Shown: positions 17,991-25,904 of the stretch, piece by piece
Numbering within the stretch: position 1 is the first letter of the stretch
Layout: every line of letters starts with the position of its first letter
Assembly: GCF_006569185.2 (NCBI RefSeq)
Contig: NZ_VIGC02000028.1
Location: forward strand, 17,166 to 81,165
From: Litorilinea aerophila
GTDB taxonomy: Bacteria; Chloroflexota; Anaerolineae; Caldilineales; Caldilineaceae
Reading direction: 5' to 3'
Length of the DNA stretch: 64,000 bases
Translations under genes and position numbers: made by a program
The notes under the pieces: generated by a model
Seen by the model: the letters and a program-made list of their open reading frames with translations, nothing else
Told to the model about the DNA's origin: nothing
The model's database searches: none

Positions 17991-19330
17991 AGATGAAAGC
18001 CAAAATTTTTCGCAAGCCCTTATTCTTTTCTGCCCTGTTGTTCTTGGTCGTACTGGTGTTGACCGTGGTTGGCCTGCAGGTTTGGGCCGGCCCTACAGCG
18101 CAAGATGAGCGGGTCAATGTGGAGTCGGCCGATCCCAATGCCCCGCCGTCCCCGGAGCTGGCCGCCATCACCGTGGACGCCCGGGTCGTGCCTGTACGGC
18201 AGGCCACCCTGAGCTTCCAGGCGGCCGGCATGGTGGCCCAGGTCCTGGTGACAGAGGGCCAGGCAGTGACGGCGGGTCAACGGTTGCTGGCTCTGGATGC
18301 GGCGCGGGAGCGCACCGCCGTGAGTCAGGCCGAAGCCACCCTGCGCCAGGCCCAGGCCCGCTATGACCAGTTGCGCGCCGGCCCCCAGCCTCAGGAGGTG
18401 GAACAGATGCGGGCCCAGCTGGCCGCGGCCCAGGCCCGGCTTGACCGGCTGCGGATGGCTTCGGCGCCCGGGCAGTTGGCCGCGGCAGAAGCCGCCCTGG
18501 ACGCGGCCCAGGCCAATTTGCAGCAGGTTCTGGATGGGCCTTCCCAGCAGACCCTGATCGCCGCCCAGGCAGAGCTGGCCAACGCCGAGGCAGCCCTGCG
18601 GCAGGCCCAGGCCGCCTACGACCGGGTCAAGTGGCGCAACGACGTGGGCGCCCTGCCGGAATCCGCCGCCCTGCAGCAGGCTACCAACAATTACGAGGCC
18701 GCCCGAGCGCGATGGTTGGACCTGCAACAGGGCCCCACCCAGGCTGAGGTGGATGCGGCCGTGGCCCAGGTGCAGCAAGCCCAGGCCCGGGTGGATGAAT
18801 TGAAGGCCGCCCTTTCGCCAGACCTGGCCGCAGCAGAGGCCGAGGTGCGCCAGTTCCAGGCCAGCCTGGAACTCCTGGAGGCGGGCCCCACGCCGGAAGA
18901 GCTGGCCGTGGCCCAGGCCGAGGTTGCCGCTGCCACCGCCGCCCTCCAGCAGGCGCTGGTAGCCCTGGGCCGAACGGAGTTGCGCGCCCCCTTTGACGGC
19001 ACCGTGGCCCGGCTGGACATTAACCCGGGTGAGCAGGTCAACGGCGGCGAGCCGGTGCTCCAGCTGGCTGATCTCTCCCGTTGGGAAGTGCGTACTGAAG
19101 ACCTGACCGAATTTGAAGTGGTGGGTATTCGAGTGGGGGCGCCGGTCCAGATAACTTTCGACGCCCTGCCCGGTCTGCGCCTTCCCGGCCAGGTGGTCCG
19201 GATTCGGCCCATCGGGGCTGATCAGCGGGGCGACATCGTCTATACCGCGGTCATCGCCCTGTTGGAGAGCGATGACCGGCTTCTGTGGAATATGACCGCA
19301 GTGGTAAACCTGGCGCCGGGCCAGGAATGA
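17987..19330 (+). CDS. HlyD-family efflux adaptor subunit
   Basis: A membrane-fusion-type adaptor of about 447 residues. A membrane anchor lies at about residues 13-35, then a lipoyl/barrel-sandwich half (FQAAGMVAQVLVTEGQAVTAG), and then a long alpha-helical hairpin rich in Ala, Gln and Glu (about residues 105-320, many AEA/QAQA heptads). The second lipoyl half follows (LRAPFDGTVARLDINPGEQV), with a beta-barrel at the end. TTG at 17987 has AGGA nine bases upstream and overlaps the TetR stop; ATG at 17993 would drop two residues. It should link the downstream ABC permease to the outside or carry hydrophobic substrate. Confidence 0.9.
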   Translation: MKMKAKIFRKPLFFSALLFLVVLVLTVVGLQVWAGPTAQDERVNVESADPNAPPSPELAAITVDARVVPVRQATLSFQAAGMVAQVLVTEGQAVTAGQRLLALDAARERTAVSQAEATLRQAQARYDQLRAGPQPQEVEQMRAQLAAAQARLDRLRMASAPGQLAAAEAALDAAQANLQQVLDGPSQQTLIAAQAELANAEAALRQAQAAYDRVKWRNDVGALPESAALQQATNNYEAARARWLDLQQGPTQAEVDAAVAQVQQAQARVDELKAALSPDLAAAEAEVRQFQASLELLEAGPTPEELAVAQAEVAAATAALQQALVALGRTELRAPFDGTVARLDINPGEQVNGGEPVLQLADLSRWEVRTEDLTEFEVVGIRVGAPVQITFDALPGLRLPGQVVRIRPIGADQRGDIVYTAVIALLESDDRLLWNMTAVVNLAPGQE

Positions 19331-19359
19331 GCCATGGCTATCGGGAGCAGCAATAAAAG

Positions 19360-20529
19360 ATGAAACAAGGACGCGTGGCCTTTCACCTGGCCTTCAAGGA
19401 AATCTGGCACAACCGAAATCGCTACCTGCTCATCAGCCTGGTGGTGGCCCTCATCACCACCCTGGTGCTCTTCATCGCGGCGCTATCCGAAGGATTGGCG
19501 CTCGGCAACCGGGAGTACCTGGAAAAGCTGAACGCCGAGTTGTTGGTCTATCAGGGCAATGTGGACCTCTCCATCGGGGCCAGCCGGCTGGGCCGTTCCA
19601 GGCTGAACGCCATCCGCCGGGTGGAGGGCGTGGCCGACGCGGGGCAGATCTGGACGGCCTCGGCCACTCTGGTGTTGGGGCCCGGCCAGGATCCGGTGGA
19701 CATTGCCCTCATCGGCGTGGAGCCCGGTAAGCCCGGGGAGCCTCCGGCCCTTTTGGGGAGACCGCTGGCCCGCAGCCGGGGCAATGAGGTGATCCTGGAC
19801 CGCAACACAGCCGTGCGTACCGGCCTGACGGTGGGCGACAAGGTCACCATCCAATCCATTCAGGGCACAGAGGAACAGTTCTATACCCTGGATGTGGTCG
19901 GCATCAGCGATGGCCAGAGCTTCCTGTTACAGCCATCCGTCTTCCTGCCCTACCTGACCTGGGAAAAGGTGCGCCCCCAAGGCGAAGAAGGAAATGCGGA
20001 GGGTGAGTTGGTTTCCAACCTGATTGCCGTCCGCCTGGAGCATCCCGAAGAGATGGCCGTTGTGGCCAGCCGCCTGACCCAACAGGTGGCTGGCATTCAG
20101 GTGGTCGATCGTCGAACCGCCTACGAAGCCACCCCCGGCTACACGGCCCAGAAAAGCACCCTGGACACCCAGCGCTACTTTACGTTCTTCATTGGCGTGC
20201 TGGTGGTGGGCGGCTTTTTCCAGATTCAGACCTTGCAAAAGGTCGCCCAGATCGGCATGCTCAAGGCCATCGGCGCTACCCCGTGGACCATCGCCCTGGC
20301 GGCCCTGGTGCAGATCGTTGCCATCAACGCCCTGGGGGTATTGTTGGGCAGCGGGGGGTCCCTGGCGCTCTCCCTCAGCTTCCCACCCACCATTCCCATC
20401 GTCTTCACGGGGCAGTCGGTGCTCTCTGCTGTCCTTGCCCTGCTGCTTATTGGCCCGCTGGGCGGATTGATCTCGGTCTGGATGCTGTTGCGGGTGGAGC
20501 CGTTGACCGCATTGGGGCTGGCCCAGTGA
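19360..20529 (+). CDS. ABC efflux permease, FtsX/MacB-DevC type
   Basis: A 389-residue permease with one N-terminal helix (about residues 24-45, LISLVVALITTLVLFIAAL), a large extracytoplasmic MacB_PCD-like domain, and three C-terminal helices of the FtsX fold starting near FFIGVLVVGGFFQIQ. The cytoplasmic coupling segment QKVAQIGMLKAIGAT between helices 2 and 3 is typical. This layout fits type VII (MacB/DevC-like) transporters that work with an HlyD adaptor. It lies 29 bases after the adaptor gene and is followed by the ATPase gene. Confidence 0.92.
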   Translation: MKQGRVAFHLAFKEIWHNRNRYLLISLVVALITTLVLFIAALSEGLALGNREYLEKLNAELLVYQGNVDLSIGASRLGRSRLNAIRRVEGVADAGQIWTASATLVLGPGQDPVDIALIGVEPGKPGEPPALLGRPLARSRGNEVILDRNTAVRTGLTVGDKVTIQSIQGTEEQFYTLDVVGISDGQSFLLQPSVFLPYLTWEKVRPQGEEGNAEGELVSNLIAVRLEHPEEMAVVASRLTQQVAGIQVVDRRTAYEATPGYTAQKSTLDTQRYFTFFIGVLVVGGFFQIQTLQKVAQIGMLKAIGATPWTIALAALVQIVAINALGVLLGSGGSLALSLSFPPTIPIVFTGQSVLSAVLALLLIGPLGGLISVWMLLRVEPLTALGLAQ

Positions 20530-20616
20530 GCGGCCCAGGGGAACGGCGTTTGAGGAGTCCTTCTGGATGCCCGGAAGGATCCTGGAGACTAGAAGGCAGA
20601 AGCAGGAGGCGAAAGC

Positions 20617-21354
20617 ATGGATGAAGCGCTCCAGGTAATAGAGGTCAGCAAGGTGTATGGCGAAGGGGTCACCGCGGTCACCGCAGTGGATCATGTGTCG
20701 CTGGCCGTGGCCCCTGGCGAATTTGTCGCCCTGGTGGGCCCCAGCGGCTCCGGCAAGACCACCCTGCTGGCCATCCTGGCCGGGCTCCTGCGGCCCACGA
20801 CGGGAACCGTACGCATCGATGGTCAGGATCTGCATGCCATGGGGGAAGTGGAGCGAACCCGTTTTCGCGCCCGTTCCATCGGCTTTGCCTTCCAGTCCAA
20901 CAACCTGGTGCCCTACCTGACAGCCCGGGAAAATGTGGAGCTTATGTTGCGCCTCAACGGGCAAGATGGTCGAGAAAATCGGCGACGGGCAGCGGAGCTG
21001 CTGGAGCGCCTGGGGTTGGGGGGCCGCCTGAACAACTACCCGGAACAGCTTTCCGGCGGCCAGCAGCAACGGGTGGCCATTGCCCGGGCCCTGATCCACG
21101 AGCCCAGCGTGGTCTTGGCCGATGAACCCACCGCCAGCCTGGACACCGAACGGGCCCACCAGGTGGTGGAGACCTTCGCCAGCCTGATCCACGAGCAGAA
21201 CCGGGCCGGCATCATGGTGACCCACGACCTGCGCATGTGTCGGTACGTGGACCGGGTGGTGCGGATGATGGATGGCAAAGTCGTTCAAGTCCTCACCGAT
21301 CGGGCCGAGATCCTGGCCCTGGCCGATTTCAGCGCCTTTCAGGAGGCAGCCTGA
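20617..21354 (+). CDS. ABC transporter ATP-binding protein (LolD/MacB-like)
   Basis: A 245-residue ATPase. Walker A is GPSGSGKTT, the Q-loop is [14 protein letters not shown], the signature is [14 protein letters not shown], Walker B is [12 protein letters not shown], and the switch His is in VTHDLRM. The sequence class is that of LolD/MacB/DevA ATPases, which power FtsX-fold permeases. It is the last gene of the TetR-regulated operon, 87 bases after the permease. Start is ATG at 20617. Confidence 0.95.
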   Translation: MDEALQVIEVSKVYGEGVTAVTAVDHVSLAVAPGEFVALVGPSGSGKTTLLAILAGLLRPTTGTVRIDGQDLHAMGEVERTRFRARSIGFAFQSNNLVPYLTARENVELMLRLNGQDGRENRRRAAELLERLGLGGRLNNYPEQLSGGQQQRVAIARALIHEPSVVLADEPTASLDTERAHQVVETFASLIHEQNRAGIMVTHDLRMCRYVDRVVRMMDGKVVQVLTDRAEILALADFSAFQEAA

Positions 21355-21540
21355 CCAAGCGGCCGCCGTCTGCTGGGGAGTGCCAGCAGTGTTTGCCGTT
21401 TTCTCCGACTTTTGACGTAGAAACGGCTGCAGAAACTCCCGACATCTGACCGATGGCGGCGGGCGGCCAGGCTGATAGAATCCCATACAGAACAGAATTG
21501 GTGCATCTGTTCTCCTCCTTTCGGGTTTTCTTTCTCCTGG

Positions 21541-21576
21541 CAAATGCCGCCAATGGGTTCCCATTGGCGGCATTTG
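21541..21576. terminator. perfect 36-base hairpin between convergent genes
   Basis: Seventeen bases starting CAAATGCCGCC pair perfectly with the last seventeen around a TT centre. It lies 187 bases after the ABC ATPase stop and before the convergent 2H phosphoesterase gene. The plus strand has no T-run after it, but the minus strand reads through a short A/G tract, so it may act as a bidirectional end or RNA-stabilising hairpin. Confidence 0.6.
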
Positions 21577-21593
21577 CTGTTGGATCGGCTTGA

Positions 21594-21715
21594 CTCTACT
21601 GCACAAAGGTCAAATGAGGAAGCTGACCCGCGCAGATGAACGCTGCTTCGGGTTACTGTCTCCTGCGTTTCTTTGCGCCTTTGCGTTCAAAAATGCCCTT
21701 TTTGCAGGGAAGTCA
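21594..21715 (+). repeat. dispersed intergenic repeat, copy 2
   Basis: This copy runs from CTCTACTGCACAAAGGTCAA to TGCCCTTTTTGCAGGGA. It is close to identical with the copy at 27099-27226, including the stretch CTCCTGCGTTTCTTTGCGCC. It lies between the ABC operon and the 3' end of the convergent 2H phosphoesterase gene. Confidence 0.85.
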
Positions 21716-21719
21716 TCGG

Positions 21720-22313
21720 CTATTTGGCAGGCGCTGCCAGCGGAATCGGGATGCGCCGCCGTTGAACCTCTTCGGACTCCCCATCCTGCTGGAAGACCAC
21801 CATCCACAGGGTATCGACCACAAACTGGGCGGCCAGGCCGATTTCCCGCAGCTGCTCCACCATCTCATCCGCCTCCGGTTGGGCCAATCCCAGGGCCAGG
21901 GTGATGTGGGGGATAAAGTCCGTCCGCTTCAATTCCGGGTAGAGGTCGCTGCGTAGCTCGGCCGTGGCCTGGTCCAGCTCTTCCTGAAGTCGGCGGAGCA
22001 CCCGCATGCCCATGTCGTCCTGGTCGGTGAAGGAAAGGAAGACCGCGTGGTAGCGGGGGCGGGTCCAATCCGGCACGGCCCGGGGCTGGGCCAGGCGTAC
22101 TTCAAACGGGTGATAGCGCGCGCAGACGGCCTCCACCCGTTCCTGGATTTGGGCCAGAGGGGCCCTGGCCTGGGCTGTGGGCAGCAGGGTGATGTGGCCA
22201 CCCCAGGCTGGCCAGCTGGCGCCCGGTGTTTCCTCGGCCCAGCGGCGGAAGCGCCGTTCAATGGTCTCCGGCAGGAAGATGACGATACTGAAGGTATCCG
22301 GAGGAGGGCTCAT
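21720..22313 (-). CDS. 2H phosphoesterase (2'-5' RNA ligase family)
   Basis: A 197-residue protein with the two HxT motifs of the 2H phosphoesterase fold: GHITLLP near residue 40 and PHITLALG near residue 136. Members act on 2',3'-cyclic phosphates or 2'-5' linkages in RNA or nucleotides. The natural substrate of most bacterial members is unknown. Start is ATG at 22313. It follows the ATC-hydrolase-like gene by seven bases on the same strand, so the pair is probably one transcript. Confidence 0.85.
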   Translation of the reverse strand: MSPPPDTFSIVIFLPETIERRFRRWAEETPGASWPAWGGHITLLPTAQARAPLAQIQERVEAVCARYHPFEVRLAQPRAVPDWTRPRYHAVFLSFTDQDDMGMRVLRRLQEELDQATAELRSDLYPELKRTDFIPHITLALGLAQPEADEMVEQLREIGLAAQFVVDTLWMVVFQQDGESEEVQRRRIPIPLAAPAK

Positions 22314-22320
22314 GGACGGG

Positions 22321-22890
22321 TCACGCAGGGGCGGGATCGCCGGGATCGTCGCTGGCCGGGCCGGCCTGGGGTTTCAGCCGGTAGCGGAAGTCGCAGCAGG
22401 GCGCCCCTTCCATGATGGTCTGGGTGCGGGTGAGCTCCACGTCCGGGTTGAAACCCTGGATGAGGGCGTAGTCCCGGTTGCAGGAGAGGACGGCGCCCAG
22501 CTCGGGGATGCCCAGGGCCCGGTACAGCTCGGCATAGCGACAGCGAGTGACGTTGAAGGAAAATTCCTGGGGAGAACGGGCCACTTCCTGGATCTCCAGG
22601 GCATTGTCCCGAGTCCAGAACTGCAGGGACTCGGCGAAGTGCTCCAGGGAGTTGCCGCCCATGACATGGACCAGATCCCGGCCCTGCTCCTGGGCAATGC
22701 GGATGATGGTCTCCCGCACCACCGCCAGAACCTCGTCCCGGCCAAAGGCCTCCCCCAGGGCCTCCAGGATGGGGGCCAGGATGCGGGCTTCCACCTCCCG
22801 GCGGGTGAGCACACCGATGCGGGCGTTGAGATCGTCCGGTGGTGGAGTGGGCTTTGCGCCCGGTTGGACGGATGCGGTGGACTGGCTCAT
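22321..22890 (-). CDS. L-2-amino-thiazoline-4-carboxylic acid hydrolase family protein
   Basis: A 189-residue protein that matches the ATC hydrolase family. The pattern [20 protein letters not shown], then [15 protein letters not shown] and [10 protein letters not shown], is characteristic. The founding Pseudomonas enzyme opens the thiazoline ring of ATC in cysteine synthesis, but most family members have untested substrates. Conserved Cys residues in CRY, SCNRD and PCCDF are present. It is next to the divergent sulfur operon, which makes a link to sulfur metabolism attractive but unproven. Start is ATG at 22890, with a pyrimidine-rich stretch and no strong ribosome site. Confidence 0.82.
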   Translation of the reverse strand: MSQSTASVQPGAKPTPPPDDLNARIGVLTRREVEARILAPILEALGEAFGRDEVLAVVRETIIRIAQEQGRDLVHVMGGNSLEHFAESLQFWTRDNALEIQEVARSPQEFSFNVTRCRYAELYRALGIPELGAVLSCNRDYALIQGFNPDVELTRTQTIMEGAPCCDFRYRLKPQAGPASDDPGDPAPA

Positions 22891-23028
22891 GGTGACATCT
22901 CCTTTCTCTGTGATGTCGCCGGCATGGGCCCTTTCACAGCCAGCCGGCCTGGGAATGCCCCCATTGTACCATACCCCGCCGCTGTGGCCGTGCCTCCGCG
23001 GCGTTCAGAACACCCGATGAGGGGAAAT

Positions 23029-23057
23029 TTGACAGCCCGGGGCCATCCACCTATAAT
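23029..23057 (+). promoter_or_regulatory. perfect-consensus promoter of the sulfur-operon leader RNA
   Basis: TTGACA (23029-23034) and TATAAT (23052-23057) match the consensus fully and are spaced by exactly 17 bases. Transcription should begin near 23064, over 350 bases before the first gene. Confidence 0.92.
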
Positions 23058-23312
23058 CGCGCCAGTCTGCCCGGTATGCAGACGAATTCGCGGCGGCTGA
23101 TGCCGCCCCGGAGAAACCCAGCCTCGGAGAAACCCAGTCCAGAGTCATGCTTTCACTGCAATCCAGCCGTCTCAATTTGACCTGTTGCATCTGTCCAGGG
23201 CGGAGGCAGTGTCCTTCGGCTCTGGCCGGGTGACCCACGGGTTCGCCAGCCAAACCGACCCACTGCCTCCGCTGCGCAACCGGCGGTAGAGAAGTGGGGA
23301 GATGCGACCAAC

Positions 23313-23341
23313 AGCGCTCAATCCCCTTGAGCGCTTTTTTA
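23313..23341 (+). terminator. intrinsic terminator 1 in the sulfur-operon leader
   Basis: AGCGCTCAA and TTGAGCGCT form a perfect nine-base-pair stem around a five-base loop, followed at once by six T residues. It is a strong terminator 80 bases before the GTG start of the rhodanese gene. Confidence 0.9.
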
Positions 23342-23359
23342 TTGACCTGCATAGACCAG

Positions 23360-23398
23360 CGCCGCCGGATCTGCTCAGCCGGCGGCGTTTTTGTTTTT
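23360..23398 (+). terminator. intrinsic terminator 2 in the sulfur-operon leader
   Basis: CGCCGCCGG and CCGGCGGCG form a perfect nine-base-pair stem with a ten-base loop, followed by TTTTTGTTTTT. It ends only 13 bases before the ribosome-binding AGGAG of the rhodanese gene. Two terminators in a row, with no gene between, point to deliberate premature termination. Confidence 0.9.
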
Positions 23399-23420
23399 CT
23401 GCAAGCAGAAAGGAGCCTGC

Positions 23421-24248
23421 GTGACGGAACAAGGGAAAACGATGTCACAGCCGCAGACACAGCCCCGTCCACCCGGCCTGATCGTCCAGCCCGGGTGGCT
23501 GGCAGCCCATCTGGATGATCCCAGCCTGCGCCTGTTTGACCTGCGCCCGGAGGAAAGCTATCGGGAAGGACACATCCCCGGCGCCATCCACCTGGACCTG
23601 GAGGAGCTCCGCCACCAGGTGGACGGGGTGGAGGGGATGTTGCTTCCGGCGGACCAGTTCGCCCGGCGCCTGGGGGAGCTGGGGGTGGATCACACCACGT
23701 GGGTGGTGGCCTACGACGGGAACTGGGGACTCCTGGCGGCCCGCCTGGTCTGGTCCCTGGCCCGCTACGGCCACACGGGGGCGGCAATACTCAACGGTGG
23801 CGCGGACCGCTGGCAGGAGGAAGGCCACCCCTGGACCCAGGAGGTGGCCCGACCCCGGCCCACCACCTTCGTCCCTGTCCCCCGAGACGAACACCTGGCG
23901 GAGCGGGCATGGCTGCGTCGGCAACTGGGGCGGGCGGACCTGGTGGTGGTGGACACCCGCACACCTGGCGAGTATGCCCAGGGCCACCTGCCCGGCGCGG
24001 TCAACTGGGATTGGATGAACGGGGTGCCGGTGGGCAGCTGGGATGCCGTGCGTGATGACGATGGGCTGCGCACGGAGCTGGCCGTCCGGGGTATCACGCC
24101 AGATCGGGAAGTGGTGACCTACTGCCAGTCGGGCGTCCGTGCGGCCCACACCTATCTCCTGTTGCGCCATCTGGGCTATCCCCGGGTACGCAACTACGAC
24201 GGTTCCTGGGCCGAGTGGTCCCACTATGGCGAGCCCCGGGAGCCGTGA
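23421..24248 (+). CDS. two-domain sulfurtransferase (rhodanese)
   Basis: A 275-residue protein with two rhodanese domains. The N-terminal domain (about residues 15-140) is inactive-like, with DLRPEESYREGHIPGA. The C-terminal domain (about 150-275) has the catalytic loop TYCQSGVRAAH, with the persulfide Cys. It would move sulfane sulfur from thiosulfate or a similar donor. GTG at 23421 is the start, fixed by AGGAG five bases upstream. There is no signal peptide, so it acts in the cytosol. It is first in an operon with a YeeE/TsuA transporter, TusA and a second, exported rhodanese, behind a leader with two terminators. Confidence 0.93.
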   Translation: MTEQGKTMSQPQTQPRPPGLIVQPGWLAAHLDDPSLRLFDLRPEESYREGHIPGAIHLDLEELRHQVDGVEGMLLPADQFARRLGELGVDHTTWVVAYDGNWGLLAARLVWSLARYGHTGAAILNGGADRWQEEGHPWTQEVARPRPTTFVPVPRDEHLAERAWLRRQLGRADLVVVDTRTPGEYAQGHLPGAVNWDWMNGVPVGSWDAVRDDDGLRTELAVRGITPDREVVTYCQSGVRAAHTYLLLRHLGYPRVRNYDGSWAEWSHYGEPREP

Positions 24249-24292
24249 TGGATCCATCCATGCCAACCTTTCAGCAGCCGTGAGGGTTTATC

Positions 24293-25570
24293 ATGAGCAG
24301 TAACCTGGAGCGTAACCGGCCCACCGGGTGGCAGGCCCTGGCCTGCTCCCTGGGCTACGAAGAAGGGATTCGGCTGGCGGCCCATGTACGGATGGGGTTG
24401 CTGGCCACCCTGGCTGCCCTGGCCATCCTGTTGATGGCCAGCGCCGTCGGCGGCGAGATGGGGCTCTTTTGGGCCTTTGGCCTGGCGTTTGGCTTTGTGT
24501 TGCAGCGAAGCCGCTTCTGTTTTGCCAGCGCGTTTCGAGACATTTTCCTGCTGCGCCATGGCCGCAACATGAAGGGCGTGTTGGTGGGGCTGGCCGTGGC
24601 CACGGTAGGCTTTGCCCTGCTCATGAGCAAGCAGGTGCCCAACCCGAGCCTGGGCATCCTGCCGCCCAGCGCCAACGTCCTTCCCCTGGGCTGGCACGTG
24701 GTGTTGGGCGGGCTTCTCTTCGGCCTGGGCATGGTGGTGGCCGGGGGCTGTGTCTCGGGCAGCATCTACCGCATGGGCGAAGGGTACGTGGCCTCGTGGG
24801 TGAGTTTCGGCGGCATCATGGTGGGCCTGCTGGTGGCCGGCTACACCTGGAACTGGTGGTGGGATCACCAGATCGCCAGTGGAGCCCGGCTCTGGCTGCC
24901 CGCCTATGTGGGCCATGGCGGCGCCGTGGCGTTGACCCTGGTGGGCCTGGCCGCGGTCTATCTCCTGGTGCTCTGGTGGGAGAGCCGGGGTGGGCTGGTG
25001 ATCCCGGACCTGCCCTTCCGCGGCAGCGATGAGGAGACCTTTGCCGCCCGGCTGAACGACGCCCTGCGGCGGGTGTTCGTCCACGGCTGGACGGCCACCG
25101 TCGGGGGGGCGGTGTTGGGCGGGCTGAACGTCTTGCTCTTCCTGGCCTCCCACCCCTGGGGCTTCACCGGCGAGGTCTCCCGCTGGGTGATCGGCTTCAC
25201 CAACTGGCTGGGCGTGGGGCCGGGGGAACTGGCCGGCGCGGCCAACCTGCCGGGCTGCGCCCTGGAGCTGGGCGATGGGGGGATTCTGCACCACATGCTG
25301 TTCCTGGTGTGGGGCATGGTCTTCGGTTCGTTCATCGCGGCCCTCTTTGCCGGCGAGTTCAAAATCCGGCTGCCCCGCCAGAAGAGCCGCTACGTCCAGG
25401 CCCTGGGCGGCGGCGTGGTGATGGGCTACGGGGCCGGCATCGCCATGGGCTGCACCATCGGGGCGTTCTTTTCTGCCATCCCCTCTCTGGCGGTCAACGG
25501 TTGGGTTTTCGCCGTCTTCCTGGCCATGGGCGCCTGGCTGGGGACACAGGTGATCCAGCGGATTCAGTAG
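24293..25570 (+). CDS. YeeE/YedE-family sulfur-compound transporter (TsuA-like)
   Basis: A 425-residue polytopic membrane protein of the YeeE/YedE (DUF395, TsuA) family, which imports thiosulfate or related sulfur species. The conserved Cys-containing motifs are all present: RSRFCFASAFRD (Cys 76), AGGCVSGSIYRMGEG (about Cys 153) and MGCTIGAFFSAI near residue 385. An additional NLPGCALELG is also seen. In TsuA these cysteines line the path and hand thiosulfate along. The gene lies between a rhodanese gene and tusA. Thiosulfate is the likely substrate from family and neighbours, but selenium compounds are also carried by some YedE members. Confidence 0.92.
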   Translation: MSSNLERNRPTGWQALACSLGYEEGIRLAAHVRMGLLATLAALAILLMASAVGGEMGLFWAFGLAFGFVLQRSRFCFASAFRDIFLLRHGRNMKGVLVGLAVATVGFALLMSKQVPNPSLGILPPSANVLPLGWHVVLGGLLFGLGMVVAGGCVSGSIYRMGEGYVASWVSFGGIMVGLLVAGYTWNWWWDHQIASGARLWLPAYVGHGGAVALTLVGLAAVYLLVLWWESRGGLVIPDLPFRGSDEETFAARLNDALRRVFVHGWTATVGGAVLGGLNVLLFLASHPWGFTGEVSRWVIGFTNWLGVGPGELAGAANLPGCALELGDGGILHHMLFLVWGMVFGSFIAALFAGEFKIRLPRQKSRYVQALGGGVVMGYGAGIAMGCTIGAFFSAIPSLAVNGWVFAVFLAMGAWLGTQVIQRIQ

Positions 25571-25662
25571 GGATTGGGGATCCAGTGATTGGGGCGTGGC
25601 GTCGATTCGTCAATTGTTGAAAGATCAAATAAAGAAAGCGATGAGGAAGGAGGAGTGAAACG

Positions 25663-25893
25663 ATGGCATTGAAGCAGTTGGATGTGCGGGGTGAGATCTG
25701 CCCCTACCCCATGATGAAAGCGGTGGAAGCGTTGAAGAAGTTGGGGCCCAACGACGAGGGCCTGGAGGTGATCACCGACCACGCGCCGGCCCTGGAGACC
25801 ATTCCCACCCAGGCCGCACGGCTGGGCTATCGCGCCGATATCCAGGAGACCGGTTCCCCCGAATGGCGCATCACGTTGATCAGAGCCAAGTGA
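25663..25893 (+). CDS. tusA: TusA-family sulfur carrier
   Basis: A 76-residue TusA-like protein with the signature CPYPMMKAVEAL, whose first Cys (residue 13) carries the persulfide. It starts LDVRGEICPYP, the normal N-terminus. TusA-like proteins take sulfur from rhodaneses or cysteine desulfurases and pass it to tRNA thiolation, molybdopterin or oxidation enzymes. A strong GGAGGAG precedes the ATG at 25663. In E. coli, yeeD (TusA-like) is paired with yeeE in the same way, which supports the role of taking sulfur from the transporter. Confidence 0.93.
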   Translation: MALKQLDVRGEICPYPMMKAVEALKKLGPNDEGLEVITDHAPALETIPTQAARLGYRADIQETGSPEWRITLIRAK

Positions 25894-25904
25894 GGAAGGA
25901 ACCC

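Larger units (their letters stand above)
23064..23398 (+). ncRNA. structured leader RNA (riboswitch-like, unclassified)
   Basis: The leader starts at a perfect promoter and contains ordered hairpins. These are GTCTGC/GCAGAC (23065-23083), GGCGGC/GCCGCC (23092-23107), and a perfect 12-bp stem GCGGAGGCAGTG with CACTGCCTCCGC (23200-23211 with 23261-23272) enclosing CTGGC/GCCAG and GGG-TGA-CCC. The 13-base unit CGGAGAAACCCAG occurs twice (23109 and 23125). Two intrinsic terminators follow. CCGGCGG at 23280-23286 could pair with the 5' arm of the second terminator and act as an antiterminator. I could not match it to SAM, TPP, cobalamin, Moco or other classes I know. A stand-alone small RNA ending at the first terminator is the main alternative. 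Confidence 0.65.

Noticed and set aside
23064..23398. Assignment of the leader to a SAM, TPP, cobalamin or Moco riboswitch
   Set aside because: I compared the core motifs I remember for these classes and found no convincing match; left unclassified.
23005..23787. Pro/Arg-rich minus-strand frame across the sulfur leader and rhodanese start
   Set aside because: Composition is that of a shadow frame in GC-rich DNA and it opposes a well-supported gene and promoter.
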